Shown one piece after another: positions 50,901 through 60,309 of a DNA stretch of 64,000 nt. The stretch comes from Mytilus trossulus (Eukaryota; Mollusca; Bivalvia; Mytilida; Mytilidae). The stretch is taken from the NCBI RefSeq assembly GCF_036588685.1, contig NC_086374.1:72538457-72602456 (forward strand), given 5' to 3'. The notes below the pieces were generated by a model. It did no database searches and was not told the DNA's origin. It saw nothing but the letters and a program-made list of their open reading frames with translations. Position 1 is the first letter of the stretch, and each line of letters opens with the position of its first letter. A program made the translations under genes and the position numbers.

Positions 50901-53900
50901 TGTGTGTTGCCCCCTAAATGTTCTTTGTTTGTTGTTGCAATGTGTTACATGTACATAAGACACCAAATCTCCTTTTATCAAAAATAATATTTAAAGTTTA
51001 TGATACATACAATATTGACTGATCATCTTTAAAGAGCTTCAGTATTTTTAAAATTGCTGGGTCATCTGCTTGTACATGTATGTCATACGTTGTACAGTTG
51101 TATGTCATAAGTTTACAGGCTAACATGGCCAACATGAATACTTTGTAATCTTGCAAGTATTAAGTTCTACGGGCTACATGAATACCTGGTTATTTTGTAT
51201 GATATAAGTTCTATAGCACAACATAAATACTTGGTTATCTTGTATGTCATACGTTTTTAAAGGACAACATGAATACTTTGTAATTTGTATGTCATAAGTT
51301 CTACATGACAACATAAATACTTACAATTATTGCTGGGTAACCTTGTATGTCATAATTTCTACATAGTGGTATGTTATTATTCTGTGAACAATCAACTGCT
51401 CCAATTGAAATTACTTTCTGCCATCCTGAAATTAATATATATAGCATTATTATAGGGTGAATATAATTCTTGACTGAAGAAAAATTACCAATATTTAGCT
51501 ATTACAGGTTTTATTTTCATTATATTCAGGCTGTCACCACAACACAATAGCCATGATAACATGAGACTGTAATAGGTTTACATTTCAAACTAGTTTTAAA
51601 TATGTTTCTTCCTATTTCCTGTCAATATGCAGGAAATTCACATCTTTTTGGTGTGACATTCATGTCCCCTGTTAAAATGGACATAGCAACTCTATCTCAA
51701 GGTAAACACCCTGCATGTTAGCACCTGTCCTACATTTTATACATGAAAGTTAGGAACCTGTTGTTTGGTGATCTTGGTGGTTGTCATTTGTTGATGTGGT
51801 TCATAATTTTTTAAGTGTTTCTTGTTTCTTTGCTTTTTATATAGATAAGACCATTGGTTTTCCTGTGTGAATGGTTTTACAAGTACATGAACACTATTCA
51901 TTGTTAAGGCCCATTATACATTGAAGCTTGTTGTTCAGTGTGAGCCAAGGCTTCGTGTTTTTACAAATTGCAACTTGGATAAAGAGTTGTCTCATTGGCA
52001 CTTATACCTATCTTCTTTTATCTACATGTACATCATGTACATGTAGCGGTATATAAGCAACGTGTGACAATAACAAAATATAATTACATTGTTAGGCAGC
52101 AACCATTTGATTTTCTGGATGGGGCTATGGATTGTTTTGGGGAAAAAAAGTTTGTTTCCAGTTTTTGGAGACAAAAATTATTTGTTCTTGACCCTGAGAA
52201 AAAAAAATGTTTGTTTCACCCTCAGCTGCCACTATATGTAATGCTAAAACTGAAAGAAAAAAATTGTTTTGGACTAGTATCGAACCAAAAGCGAAAATAA
52301 AAGGATGTCTGGAAAAAAATTCCATAGCCCCCCCTAGAAAAACAAAAGGTTGCAGCCTTACATAGGATTGTATACATGTATGTGAAGATTTGAAGTTTGT
52401 ACTGAATATATCTATCAGTTCCATAAGACATCAATCATCTGGACAGATCAAGGGAAAAGTATGAGAAAGTATAGTACAACAAAATATAATGTCCAACAGT
52501 TAACCTTCATGACCTTATTTCTATAAAGAGAACAAGGTTCATGCATAAATAAATAATGATTGACAATATTGTTTTCTTACTGATCCATTATAATATTGTG
52601 AATTCAGACAAAAACATGTATTGACTATTGTGAGGTTTTTATTAATGCATATAATAAAGATAGATTTTATGTGACTAGGTGATGATCCCAATACAATACT
52701 AAGATTTTCCTTTTTAGTTTCAGACATACAGTTTTTATTGAAATTGATATACATGTACACCATGTACATAGTAATCAATCTCAATTTTTTTCCATCCTTC
52801 AAATATTGCAATTATTCTGAATTTACAGTATATATTTTTTAAATAATGAATTAAAGAAAAAAAGACATCTTTAAAATATTTTTTTCAAATACATATATAC
52901 ATGTCAATGCATGTCATGTGTATGTATAAACATGATAAAAAAAATAGTTTGCCGCCAGTAAAATTATTATTTCACCCATAAAACATATCCAGTTTTGTAC
53001 ATATACATTTCTACATGTTATAATAATTTCGTTTGGTATGCAGTTAACTCTGAATTTTAGCCATTCAAACGTGTAACTGTTAAACATCAGGAACATACAT
53101 GTACATGTACAAAATTGTACATGTATGCATTTTTGCATAATTTTACTTCAGTTCTCTAAGTGACATGCAAAAGGAAAAATGTGTTACTACATTATTTGCA
53201 TATTAATCATGTTAATCATTGTTAATTTAGCTGATTGCATCTTTTTTCAACAATAACAAGAATGTGTCCAAAGTACACGGATGCCCCACTAGCACTATCA
53301 TTTTGCATGTTCAATGGACCGTGAAATTTGGTAAAAATCTAATTTGGCATTAAAATTAAAAAGATCATACCATAGGAGACATGTGTACTAACTTTCAAGT
53401 TGATTATATAATATACATATTTAGACTTCAACTTCATCAAAAACTACTTAGACCAAAAACTTTAACCTGAAACTCCCATTTTCATTTTCTATGTTCAGTG
53501 GAGCGTGAAATTAGGGTCAAAAGTCTAATTTGGCTTTTAAATTAGAAAGATCATATCGTAAGCATCAAGTGTACTAAGATTCAAATTGATTGGACTTCAG
53601 CTTAATCAAAAACTACCTTGACCAAAAACTTTAAACTGAATATGCTGAAGCGGGACAAACAGACCAAACCCACAGACCAGAAAACATAATTGCCTCTCTA
53701 CTATCTTAGGTGGGACATAATAAAAATTATGATTATATATTGATTCCTGATTTACATGTTTGTGAAATGTGTTGTACATGTACATGTACTTTTATGTACT
53801 TTTGTATTGTCAGCAAATTAACCATTTGTTAAAAGGCAGCCAAATTCCATCAGGAAGCTTCAAGGTTAAACATGTTGAAGTGAGAAACTCAAATTGCATC

Positions 53901-55793
53901 ATTAGCATGATTAGAGTCAGATGTACATGTATTGGGGACGAAATAAATGGAGGTGAAAATTGTTATTATTAAGACCATTTTTCTTTGCATAATTGGCTTA
54001 CATGTACATTTACATTGTATTTGTTATTTTTTTTAATTACAATGTATTGGGTGCCACCCTTCGGCCACACATCTTTTAACTTAAATTCATTCTTTATATA
54101 CATTGTATATCATTGTATATAATATACCCAATTCTTTCCTTTAATTTGAAATCAAAATTTTAATGGTTGACAGGCCTCAGGCCTAGGCGGTCTCTGGTAT
54201 ATTGTATTGCAGCAACTACATTTTGTAATACATGTATATATTCCCTTCGATTTGCATAGTCTGTCTGTCATGATACATGTAGTAGAATATAGTGGATTAC
54301 AATGTATTTATCTTTATTGATATTTGGTAACAGAATAATTCTTTTCAGCCAATCTACATGATCTATGTACATGATGTACATGTACATGTAGTAAACATTG
54401 TAACTGAGACTACTAGTCTATCATTGACTAACATGTGTTGTTTTTTATTATTAATCCATCAAAAACAAGTATTACAACAATCAGTGAGATTTATTTTTAC
54501 ATTTTGTTGTATAGAATGTATGCATTGAACAATCAATTCTTCAAAACATGCCATCAACTTTTATACATGTACTTCCATACTTTTAGATGTTTCATAAATT
54601 TCAAGAAAATTTCTTTTCTTTTAACCATCTCAATTCTGTTAATTTCTGTATTAAGGTATCATGGATTCCATCTGGACTGGTGATGGTGTATTCCACATTT
54701 GGTCGTACTAGCATGTGACTAGTGTTTTGTACACATCCCCTTTTACTTTGGTTGATCCTATATGTGGGTTTCTTTAAAGGAATACAATTGTTATATTTGC
54801 TTTATTACAAATGAACATAACATGCATGATATGTATCATTATACAATGATATAAATGGTCCATTGCAAAATGTTGCAATTGATTATCAATGGAAATGGAC
54901 ATGATACATACGTACATTTTTAATAAAGCGAATGTAACAATTGGATTCCTTAAAAGAAACCCAATTATAGGATCAACCACAGTAAACCCCTGTATACAAC
55001 TGAATAGGGCTCTTCACAGTTTGTTCAGCGATATGGGATAGGGCCATTAGGGGCAAGATTATCACAATGGTGGGAAAAATGGTGTGAAAAAATCAGGAAA
55101 ACTTCATTAAAATAGAGCAGTTGCTTGGTAACATGTACATGTATAGGATTTTCACCTCTTTTAAAAAAATCTGCCCCTTATCCAATATGCAGGCCAAACT
55201 AACTCAATAACTGAATGAACTGTGAAGAGCCTTATTGTAAAAAGTCAGGTGATGACAGACCACAATACACCTTCATGACCTTATCGCTTTTCCTGGCTGA
55301 CCTGAGAATTGGTCCGGCTTTAACTATTGACGTCACACAACAATCACTTTTCCAATGTGGCATCAGAAATTTTGTATTATGACGTCAATTGTTGAAGCAG
55401 GACAGATTCTCTGGTCAGCTGGGAATCAGGGCGAACACAACCAAAAGCCAAGAAAAAAATGAAATCAGGATGAACAGACCCAATACCCAAAAATGTGTCC
55501 TTTTTTCTTAGTAAATAACTGAAAAATTACGCCAAATGTCAACATCAGTAGACAATGGTAATCAAACCTTTTGTATTAGTGGCAAATTCTTTCCACTTAG
55601 GAGCAAAATTTATACAATGGCCACACCAGCTGTTGTAAAATTCAATTATCCATGCGTTTTCTGAACCAAGCACCGCCGGGTAGAACGAATCGTTTGTTAA
55701 AATAACGACATCATCGATGGATTTATAAAGTCCTTCATCTCCTAAACATATTGTAAATTCTAAAGTGAGTAAAATCCACAGGAAAACAGACAT
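38252..55793 (-). CDS. QSOX1: Quiescin sulfhydryl oxidase, ten exons, 646 aa
   Basis: Exons (minus): 55793-55568, 51425-51325, 47933-47785, 44740-44650, 44131-43995, 43262-43122, 42256-42127, 40491-40375, 39732-39594, 38961-38252; all GT-AG, phases consistent, 647 codons. QSOX passes electrons from substrate thiols through a thioredoxin domain to an FAD-bound ERV/ALR domain and oxygen, making disulfides and peroxide in the secretory pathway. Visible: signal peptide 1-18, WCGHC (56-60), a second thioredoxin-like domain without CxxC, helical spacer (VYMSDLESALSYSF), YRGYPCSMW, CKEC (433-436), FAD-site WNAHNKANKRLHGDQSEDP, CQKC (491-494) and a C-terminal membrane helix (about 612-632). Length is close to animal QSOX proteins. 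QSOX1 versus QSOX2 is not resolved from sequence alone. A CNGC follows the helix, on the predicted cytosolic side. Confidence 0.95.
39594..39732 (-). CDS. QSOX1: QSOX exon 9 (start of ERV domain)
   Basis: Acceptor TTTTTTTGTAG, donor ACA|GTGAGT, leaves in phase 1. Encodes residues 365-410: SVDTYLPEKISWIGCKGSE, then RYRGYPCSMWTLFHTLT, the conserved FAD-contacting start of the ERV domain. Confidence 0.93.
39682..40075 (-). repeat. Tandem array carrying exon 9's 5' border
   Basis: Units begin with CCCTTACAG-like sequence at about 39682, 39763, 39808, 39877, 39917 and 40001 (plus-strand coordinates). Unit 1 is the start of QSOX exon 9 with its acceptor. Units near 39820, 39940 and 40030 keep CTGGTAAATATG-ATCTAC, the complement of exon 9's first codons, and two retain a TAG acceptor-like end (39968-39975, 40051-40060). 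Other units are internally deleted. Confidence 0.7.
40375..40491 (-). CDS. QSOX1: QSOX exon 8
   Basis: Acceptor TTTTTTGGTAG, donor CAG|GTAAAT; 39 codons, residues 326-364: YFPAEEYLKKFLLRIKTW, then GLTGEVWVYYIDSLQ. Part of the helix-rich region between the thioredoxin and ERV domains. Confidence 0.88.
40580..41225 (+). repeat. GTGTCCATGTGACACAGATGCCCC repeat in QSOX intron 7
   Basis: Starts GTGTCCATGTGACACAGATG near 40587; contains two related halves (TGGTGGTAATAAACATTGCA and TGGTGGTAACAAGCATTATG; AAAGGGACATAACTC and AAAGGGACTTAACCC); ends TACAGTCATACAGGCAAACA. Overlapping minus-strand frames of 61-110 codons are not genes. Confidence 0.55.
41648..42080 (+). repeat. AAGAATGTGTCCATAGTACAC element in QSOX intron 7
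   Basis: Starts AAGAATGTGTCCATAGTACA and GATGCCCCAC near 41650-41680, has two internal copies of a GGACCGTGAAATTGGGGTCA-type unit (41707, 41876), ends ACAGACCAGAAAACA then GTGGGGCAT. The ends GATGCCCCAC and GTGGGGCAT are inverted. Second copy at 53262-53725. Confidence 0.7.
42127..42256 (-). CDS. QSOX1: QSOX exon 7
   Basis: Acceptor GTATTTTAG, donor AAG|GTATTT. Residues 282-325, VVYMSDLESALSYSFRQEIA, then the ALKDFIKVLTK stretch, a conserved QSOX helical signature. Confidence 0.93.
42727..42928. mobile_element. 202-bp MITE, CTGTGGATTC ends
   Basis: Left CTGTGGATTCAATTGTTTTC, right the complement of CTGTGGATTCATTATTTTTC, continuing inward with GGTACCAA / GGATACCAA. TA follows the right end; the left flank is TG. 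Intron 6 of QSOX. Confidence 0.82.
43122..43262 (-). CDS. QSOX1: QSOX exon 6
   Basis: Acceptor CTTTAATAG, donor GGG|TAAGAC-type (AATGG|GTAAGA). Residues 235-281: GVDDRETIVEIIKKLIGV and EHTVKMQTKAITN, joining phase 2 on both sides. Confidence 0.88.
43995..44131 (-). CDS. QSOX1: QSOX exon 5
   Basis: Acceptor GTTTACAG, donor CAA|GTAAGT. Residues 190-234: VILDLCQYQHLLIRTVTN, then FGVTHLPSLFLLHGDGRFE, the end of the second thioredoxin-like domain including its cis-proline region (LPSLFL). Confidence 0.92.
44274..44494. mobile_element. 221-bp mariner-style MITE, CTGTAAACC ends
   Basis: TA-CTGTAAACCAACTTATTTTC at the left and its exact complement followed by TA at the right; interior rich in TTCGC. 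TA flanks and TIR suggest mobilisation by a Tc1/mariner-type transposase. In QSOX intron 4. Confidence 0.88.
44650..44740 (-). CDS. QSOX1: QSOX exon 4
   Basis: Acceptor ATATTTTTCAG, donor CAG|GTAATA. Residues 159-189: TVEQIWEESKDIHKHVILLF, then EHEESYIGRQ, start of the second thioredoxin-like domain. Confidence 0.92.
44985..45297 (+). repeat. Dispersed repeat tail (GTCTTAAGTCAGG ... CATACCACATCTTCC)
   Basis: GCACCTGTCTTAAGTCAGGA near 45005, TTGTCGTCTGTTCATGTGGT, ATAGATTAGGCCATTGG, TGGAGATTTGTCTCATTGGA and CATACCACATCTTCCTATAT to 45290. Same layout at 51715-52015 and, in part, 22920-22970 and 62560-62640. Confidence 0.68.
45405..47000 (+). mobile_element. 1.6-kb GCTCACCT element with 502-bp internal repeats
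   Basis: Starts CTAGAGGCTCTAAAGAGCCT and GTCGCTCACCTTGG, ends CTTGGCCCTTCGGGCCAGGT + GAGCT; the ends share inverted GCTCACCT. Inside, a block with GCCGTGGCGGCCATCTTGGT occurs at 45762, 46264 and 46766, exactly 502 bases apart; copies 2 and 3 are nearly identical. A GACGACGGACGCCGG run precedes the right end (46902-46953). In QSOX intron 3. Related single-unit copy at 32035. Confidence 0.85.
47785..47933 (-). CDS. QSOX1: QSOX exon 3
   Basis: Acceptor TTGTTTCAG, donor CTCAG|GTAAAA, leaves in phase 2. Residues 110-158: FFPPHADEAYRGEAIHDQD, then RRVINYVGQFV and the WPALQPL end of the first thioredoxin domain. Confidence 0.92.
48372..49375 (+). mobile_element. One-kb TATACGAC-ended element in QSOX intron 2
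   Basis: Starts CTCCACCGGCCCCAGCTTTA then TATACGACCGCAG; ends TTTTTGCAGTCGTATAA, so TATACGAC / GTCGTATA are inverted ends. Internal duplicated blocks (AACTGTTGGGACAAAAACTC at 49020 and AACTGTTGGGACCAAAACTC at 49180; AATCTAAATACATGGTTAGA at 48611 and 48746). No reading frame. Known to me as a common bivalve repeat layout. Confidence 0.72.
49380..51320. other. QSOX intron 2, remainder: nothing distinct
   Basis: AT-rich intron. Around 51060-51310 a phrase of the TTGTATGTCATAAGTTCTAC kind recurs about every 60 bases (for example 51095, 51285, 51340), a degenerate tandem repeat running to the exon 2 border. Confidence 0.45.
51325..51425 (-). CDS. QSOX1: QSOX exon 2
   Basis: Acceptor TTAATTTCAG, donor ATT|GTAAGT. 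Residues 76-109: GWQKVISIGAVDCSQNNN, then IPLCRNYDIQGYPAII, a typical thioredoxin-domain core with the cis-proline GYP. Confidence 0.94.
51700..52015 (+). repeat. Dispersed repeat tail, second copy
   Basis: Same order of blocks as 44985-45297: GCACCTGTCCTACATTTTAT, GGTTGTCATTTGTTGATGTG, ATAGATAAGACCATTGG, GAGTTGTCTCATTGGCACTT. Confidence 0.62.
52092..52360. mobile_element. 269-bp MITE with 40-bp TIRs
   Basis: Left TTAGGCAGCAACCATTTGAT and TTTCTGGATGGGGCTATGGA; right complement TAAGGCTGCAACCTTTTGTT and TTTCTAGGGGGGGCTATGGA. TTACAT occurs at both outer borders (52084-52089 and 52358-52363). Open frames on both strands here are by-products of the symmetry. QSOX intron 1. Confidence 0.82.
52740..54400. 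repeat. Dispersed ACATGTACATGTAC self-complementary clusters
   Basis: Repeated palindromic runs: 52750-52770, 53095-53130, 53770-53790, 54000-54010, 54364-54392. The unit ACATGT is its own complement, so single strands can self-pair. All within QSOX intron 1. Confidence 0.7.
53262..53725 (+). repeat. AAGAATGTGTCC element, second copy
   Basis: AAGAATGTGTCCAAAGTACA at 53259, GATGCCCCACTAGCACTATC, internal doublet (53316, 53502), ACAGACCAGAAAACATAATT and GTGGGACAT at 53710. Diverged relative of 41648-42080. Confidence 0.7.
54742..54986. mobile_element. 245-bp fold-back MITE
   Basis: Left TTTACTTTGGTTGATCCTAT, right complement TTTACTGTGGTTGATCCTAT; pairing continues for most of each arm (GGGTTTCTTTAAAGGAAT, AATTGTTA-ATT-GCTTTATTA) toward a centre near 54864. 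QSOX intron 1. Confidence 0.92.
55004..55236. mobile_element. 233-bp MITE, AATAGGGCTCTTCACAGT ends
   Basis: Left AATAGGGCTCTTCACAGTTT, right complement AATAAGGCTCTTCACAGTTC. Only 17 bases after the previous MITE. QSOX intron 1. Confidence 0.85.
55291..55424. mobile_element. 134-bp inverted-repeat element carrying two TGACGTCA sites
   Basis: Left TCCTGGCTGACCTGAGAATT, right complement TCCCAGCTGACCAGAGAATC, with inner ATTGACGTCA on both arms. Perfect TGACGTCA palindromes at 55328-55335 and 55380-55387 match the CREB/ATF consensus. It lies 144 bases inside intron 1 from the QSOX exon 1 donor. Confidence 0.78.
55568..55793 (-). CDS. QSOX1: QSOX exon 1 (signal peptide and WCGHC)
   Basis: Donor AAAG|GTTTGA. 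ATG at 55793 chosen over the in-frame ATG at 55844 because it places the hydrophobic MSVFLWILLTLEFTICLG at the very N-terminus; starting at 55844 would bury the signal behind 17 polar residues. Encodes residues 1-75, including AWIIEFYNSWCGHCINFAPK, the thioredoxin active site. Confidence 0.93.
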
Positions 55794-55859
55794 ATTGTCG
55801 TCATTGCTTTTCAACGTTGTATGAAAAGGTTTGATTGATTGCAAATTATCTGCACGTCA

Positions 55860-57156
55860 GCCACAATAAATCTTCCGAATTTTCATTTTTTGACAACAAA
55901 TTTCCGAATGGATTTAAAATGTCCAAGTACCGAAAGATAACTCTTAACCATAAATAACAAAGCGTCAAAACGTACATGTACAATCTCGTCTCACAACCAA
56001 CTCGGCCATAAAAAGATCGGCCTTTCAAACTTGGTTTGTAACTAAATCGACATATCAAACTCGGCTCCTAAAAACTGACACTATTAGAGGATATAGAATA
56101 ATTTAAAGAAAGAATAAAATTAAAGGACTTATTTTAATCTACTGACCTTAAAAAATAATTTGTGCAAGACTACAGAATGCACCAAAGGCAATGCACCGTT
56201 CTGTAACACGCCAAGTGTAACATATTTTGAGGTTGTTGATTGTTACTTTTTATTTCAAAAGGACGCTTGTTTGGAATCCTCGGGTTTTATCCATTTTTAT
56301 ACCCTATTTTTTTTCCCCACAGACCCCCGTTTTCCTTCTCATAAACTCTTTTACATATAATTTATAAGCCAACTGTAAATTTAAAGTCTCAATATACAAT
56401 CTATGTTATTTTTTTAATAGTTTTTTTAGGAACTTAAACTCAATCATAAAGCTATGAACAATCAAGAGAGAACACTTTCTCGCCAAAATTTCAATGTCTA
56501 ATATCTTATATGTCTAATATCTCGCCGAAAACAAGCATACGGACCTATATATTTTCCCGCTCTCTTGGTTCCTATAATCCCCTATCAATATATGATCATG
56601 ATGTTATGAAAAGCTTGTTATTTAGAAAGTGAGTAGCGAACTTCCTTGTTTAGATATATTCTTATTGAAGTGTATTTTCTATATTTCTTTTCTTTTCTTA
56701 ATTGTTGTACTGAAAATCCAAGTTTATAGCAAAAAAGTAAAACTTTATATAAATCGATAGTTTCCGGAGTCGGAAAAATAGTGCCAAGGAGGCTATGTTA
56801 CCGGTGCCGATTAAAAAGTTCCATAGAGACTACTTTGCCGGAGCCGGGCGGCAACATGATAGCCAATGCCTTCATGAAAAGGGAAGGGGATTGTAGTTAC
56901 AAAGTAAGAAACATAGCCGATATTATCTGTGAAACGGTTATAACATAACTTGGCGGTCAACTAACTCGTGACGGCGTTCATAAAATTTACAAATTATGAT
57001 TTCAACTTCACCATTTTGGAACTCTTGGTTTAATATTGTCCTTGTGAGCAGCAACCCTCTATCAAGGAAATCATGATAGGAAATATAAGCGCGAGAATAT
57101 CGTAACTACTTGGGACATATACTCCGTGCTGCTGGATCGAATGTTGCTACATAACA
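55860..57156. other. QSOX upstream region, no gene recognised
   Basis: Holds the QSOX promoter and 5' UTR on the minus strand, but no clear TATA box was found, and a promoter cannot be placed. A patch at 56760-56880 is unusually GC-rich (GGTGCCGATT, GCCGGAGCCGGGCGGCAAC) with repeated GCCGG-like motifs. Confidence 0.35.
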
Positions 57157-59521
57157 CAGTCATTCCCCAAAAATGGGTACAATTCGAATGTAGACACTGT
57201 TAAAAAATAAATTTCAACTGAGCAGAGAGAGAGTGCTGTTTTCTTCTGTGTCTATATCTAGTCTGTCATTTTTTTAATTTTTACTTACACCATTTTAGTT
57301 GTTTTCTAGTTTTAGCATTTTTTGTAAGACAAGGTTAGTATAAACGTATCGGAGGTTAGTGTTGTATAAAGTCATCTTAAAAATTGCATTAGAGAAAAAC
57401 ACAAGATTTAAATCCAAGCTCATGTGAAATGGGTTACATTTACCACCATAGCAAACTGATTTATTCGTATTATTCTGTATATTTTGAAAGCAAATACCAT
57501 TTTTAAGGTCTGAATTAATATAGCGTTTAAAAAATAATTCAAATAAGTAGTTTTCACAACTTATTTAGTAATAAATTTAAACTAATGAAATGTTTTGCTG
57601 TATAATATTTTAGTTTCATAATACAGCTTTCCAGGAAAAACCCTATTATTTATGTTTTGAATCATTTGTATGTATTTTTTATGCTTGTATTAATCCACAC
57701 CCCCATCTTTGTTACGGAGGTTAATATCAAACCAGTATCTGAATGCTGATACATAGCAACACTTAACTCTTTAATGCTAGCTTTTCTAAACAATTTATTG
57801 ACATTACAAATTAAAAAAAACTGTTTTCTATCAAGTTACATGTTTCTTTTAGTCAAATGGACTTGTTCTTGTCAAAATCACCGTAACGATTCATGAACTT
57901 TCACTCAAAATATGTTTTACCTAAACCGAATACTGTTCAACTTAATTTTATTAGCTCTATACAGATAATGTCATCTTCCTTCGCACCATAATGTATGTAT
58001 TATACTCAACTATGAAACTTAAGTTTTGGAGTCAAAATAGTTTCATTTCGAAAATTTCTATCTACCGTAACGACATTTAAAACCTCCATAACGGACAATT
58101 CCAGTTCTTACCAACAGCAAACATATAAATGAATGTAAAAATTGAAATCAAATGACAAACAAGACAACAGAATTCAACATTTTTCTTAGTAAATCGTTAT
58201 CGAAAAAGAGTAAAGTCCTGTTAGAGAAAAAAAACTTTTTTTCCTTAAATTTCTATCCTCCGTAATGTAAATCAATGATGTCGTCTATGATTGACATCTC
58301 CTTTTGATTTTTATTAGTGATAATTGATAAACTGATTTGGTATCTATAACAATGTACAAGAATTTCAATTGGTATGATCGTGTTAATACATGCATGCATG
58401 TTTAGATTTTTTTATTTGCATAACCTCCGTTACATTGATGAGTCCTAAATAATCCTTGAAAATGTTTGCCATAAGCCGCTGTTAAAGTTATGATTGTCGT
58501 CGTAATTACACAAGTTGTGTTGTAGACTATTTTAAATCTAAGAAAATGGCTGATATAACGTTTATTAAACGTTTTAATGTTGCTCACATAATAGGGACAA
58601 AATAATTAACCTACCTTTCTCAAAACAACATTTTTTTCTCTCAAAATTTGTATTTTGTTTGTCTGTTTTCTTTATAATAAATGATGTCTGCTACAAAAAT
58701 GACTTTCGGCAGTTTCGGCAGCCTGAAAACTTAACTGTAAATAATACCGTCACGGAGGTTATTCAAACGGAGGTTAGTTTTATTTACATTATACATGGAA
58801 ATATGTAACAATATTGTTGAGTTGCTTTCTCAAAACTGATTATTGAGAAGCTTTATGGGTGCTTCCAATGAAATAATCATCATTTTGATTTGTTCTTGGT
58901 TAGTGCGTTCCAAAATACGCGTTACGTAGGTTGGATTCTTATATGCGACAATCGAAAAAAAGAGTAAGAGAAGATTTTTTTTAATTTTCGTTTCATTGCA
59001 ATAAAATTTAAAGGCAGGATTTTATAATTTGATGTATCAACTTTGCTTAAAGTCACTTTGGGCATGATTTCCAATCATATAAATATGTTTTGACTGTACC
59101 TACAGATACGTTACGGTAGGTTATACGTTTATCGGCGAAATTGGTTTAATGGGTAAATCAAAGTGTATATTATAACTTTTGATTCTAAAATATTTTTGTG
59201 GATAAAAATCAATATGGTGTCAACTAAAAAAAGCAAATCTAATCATGATTTAGATGAAATAAAGTATTTTAATTCACACCGATATTTGCAGTTTTTCTTG
59301 GCGACATTCGGAATTCGTGTGATTTCCGTATATTGAATAGAAAATCACACAAGTATATTTACGATATACATCACAAAAGAATATAATTTTATTTTAGTAT
59401 ACATATTAATCACTCAGAACACGAAAAAGATTATCTGTGACATATGCTAAGCTTGCATTTTGTGGTTATTTGCCGGCGACACTGAAATTTTGTAATTGTA
59501 CCCATTTTTTTGGAATGACTG
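57157..59521. mobile_element. 2.37-kb TIR element with internal CGTTACGGAGGTT motif array
   Basis: Left end CAGTCATTCCCCAAAAATGG at 57157 then GTACAATT; right end is the complement of CAGTCATTCCAAAAAAATGG then GTACAATT (59521 inward). AACA lies just outside both ends (57153-57156, 59522-59525), a possible 4-bp target duplication. Inside, a motif close to CGTTACGGAGGTTA occurs about ten times: plus at 57345, 57711, 58747, 58767, 58919, 59108; minus at 57881, 58064, 58081, 58255, 58422. No transposase frame, so non-autonomous or decayed. The superfamily is not identified. Confidence 0.75.
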
Positions 59522-59704
59522 AACAATGGAAAGTTCGCAACCATTTACCACGCTATTACATGCAGGCCATATTTCAATTTGTTGAATGAAATCAAATCTT
59601 TAAAGTTAACTACTAATGGCACGGTGCCGTATTAGGTCTACCGAAATTGTTTTAATTGAATGAAATACTGATATTTTGAACTGAAGTAAGCTTACTTGGT
59701 CAAC

Positions 59705-59830
59705 AACAAAATTGAGAATAAAAATTGAGAATGTGTCAAAGAGATAACAACCCGACCAAAGGGCAGAAAATCCCACACCCGGAGGTGTCCTTCAGCGGGC
59801 GCCTAAATGAAAATGATTTAACTTGAAAAC
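59705..59830 (-). mobile_element. RT-family tail fragment, copy H
   Basis: AAAATTGAGAATAAAAATTG, GTGTCAAAGAGATAACAACC, CCCGACCAAAGGGCAGAAAA and GTGTCCTTCAGCGGGCGCCT: the extreme 3' end of the tail on the minus strand, also seen in copy D on the plus strand. Confidence 0.7.
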
Positions 59831-60309
59831 TAAAACATGTAGCCTTATTTTTTAAATTGGTATTAGGTTTGATAAAATATGAAGACTAATTGTACCAATC
59901 TAAATTCAACATTTTTTTTTTTTTAATTTGATAAATATATCGCAAAGTATGCCGCTTTTTCCCGAAAATCCTGAAACTTTGCTACAAATTAATTATTTCC
60001 AGATAATTGTTATAATTACTAACATTTTTTTTTAACAAACTTTGCTTGTGTAAACTGAGTTTATCTGTTGAAAAAAGGCCGTGTGTCTAGCCTCCAATGG
60101 ATAGAAATGTTAAAAAAAGAAATTTTGAAAAAATTCTAAACTCTTTATTCTATTTAAGTTGCACATGAAGGCATATATTTAATTAGTTATTTGAATTGCT
60201 CAGGCTGTAAAAAAAGCTTGAATCAAAATGTTCTTATAAAATTCATCTTTGGATCGAAACATATGATCCTATATTGGATGTCATTAACTCCGAAACATAT
60301 AAATGAACA

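Noticed and set aside
55794-55844. Upstream in-frame ATG extending QSOX by 17 residues
   Set aside because: Would place polar residues before the signal peptide; the ATG at 55793 fits a secreted protein.
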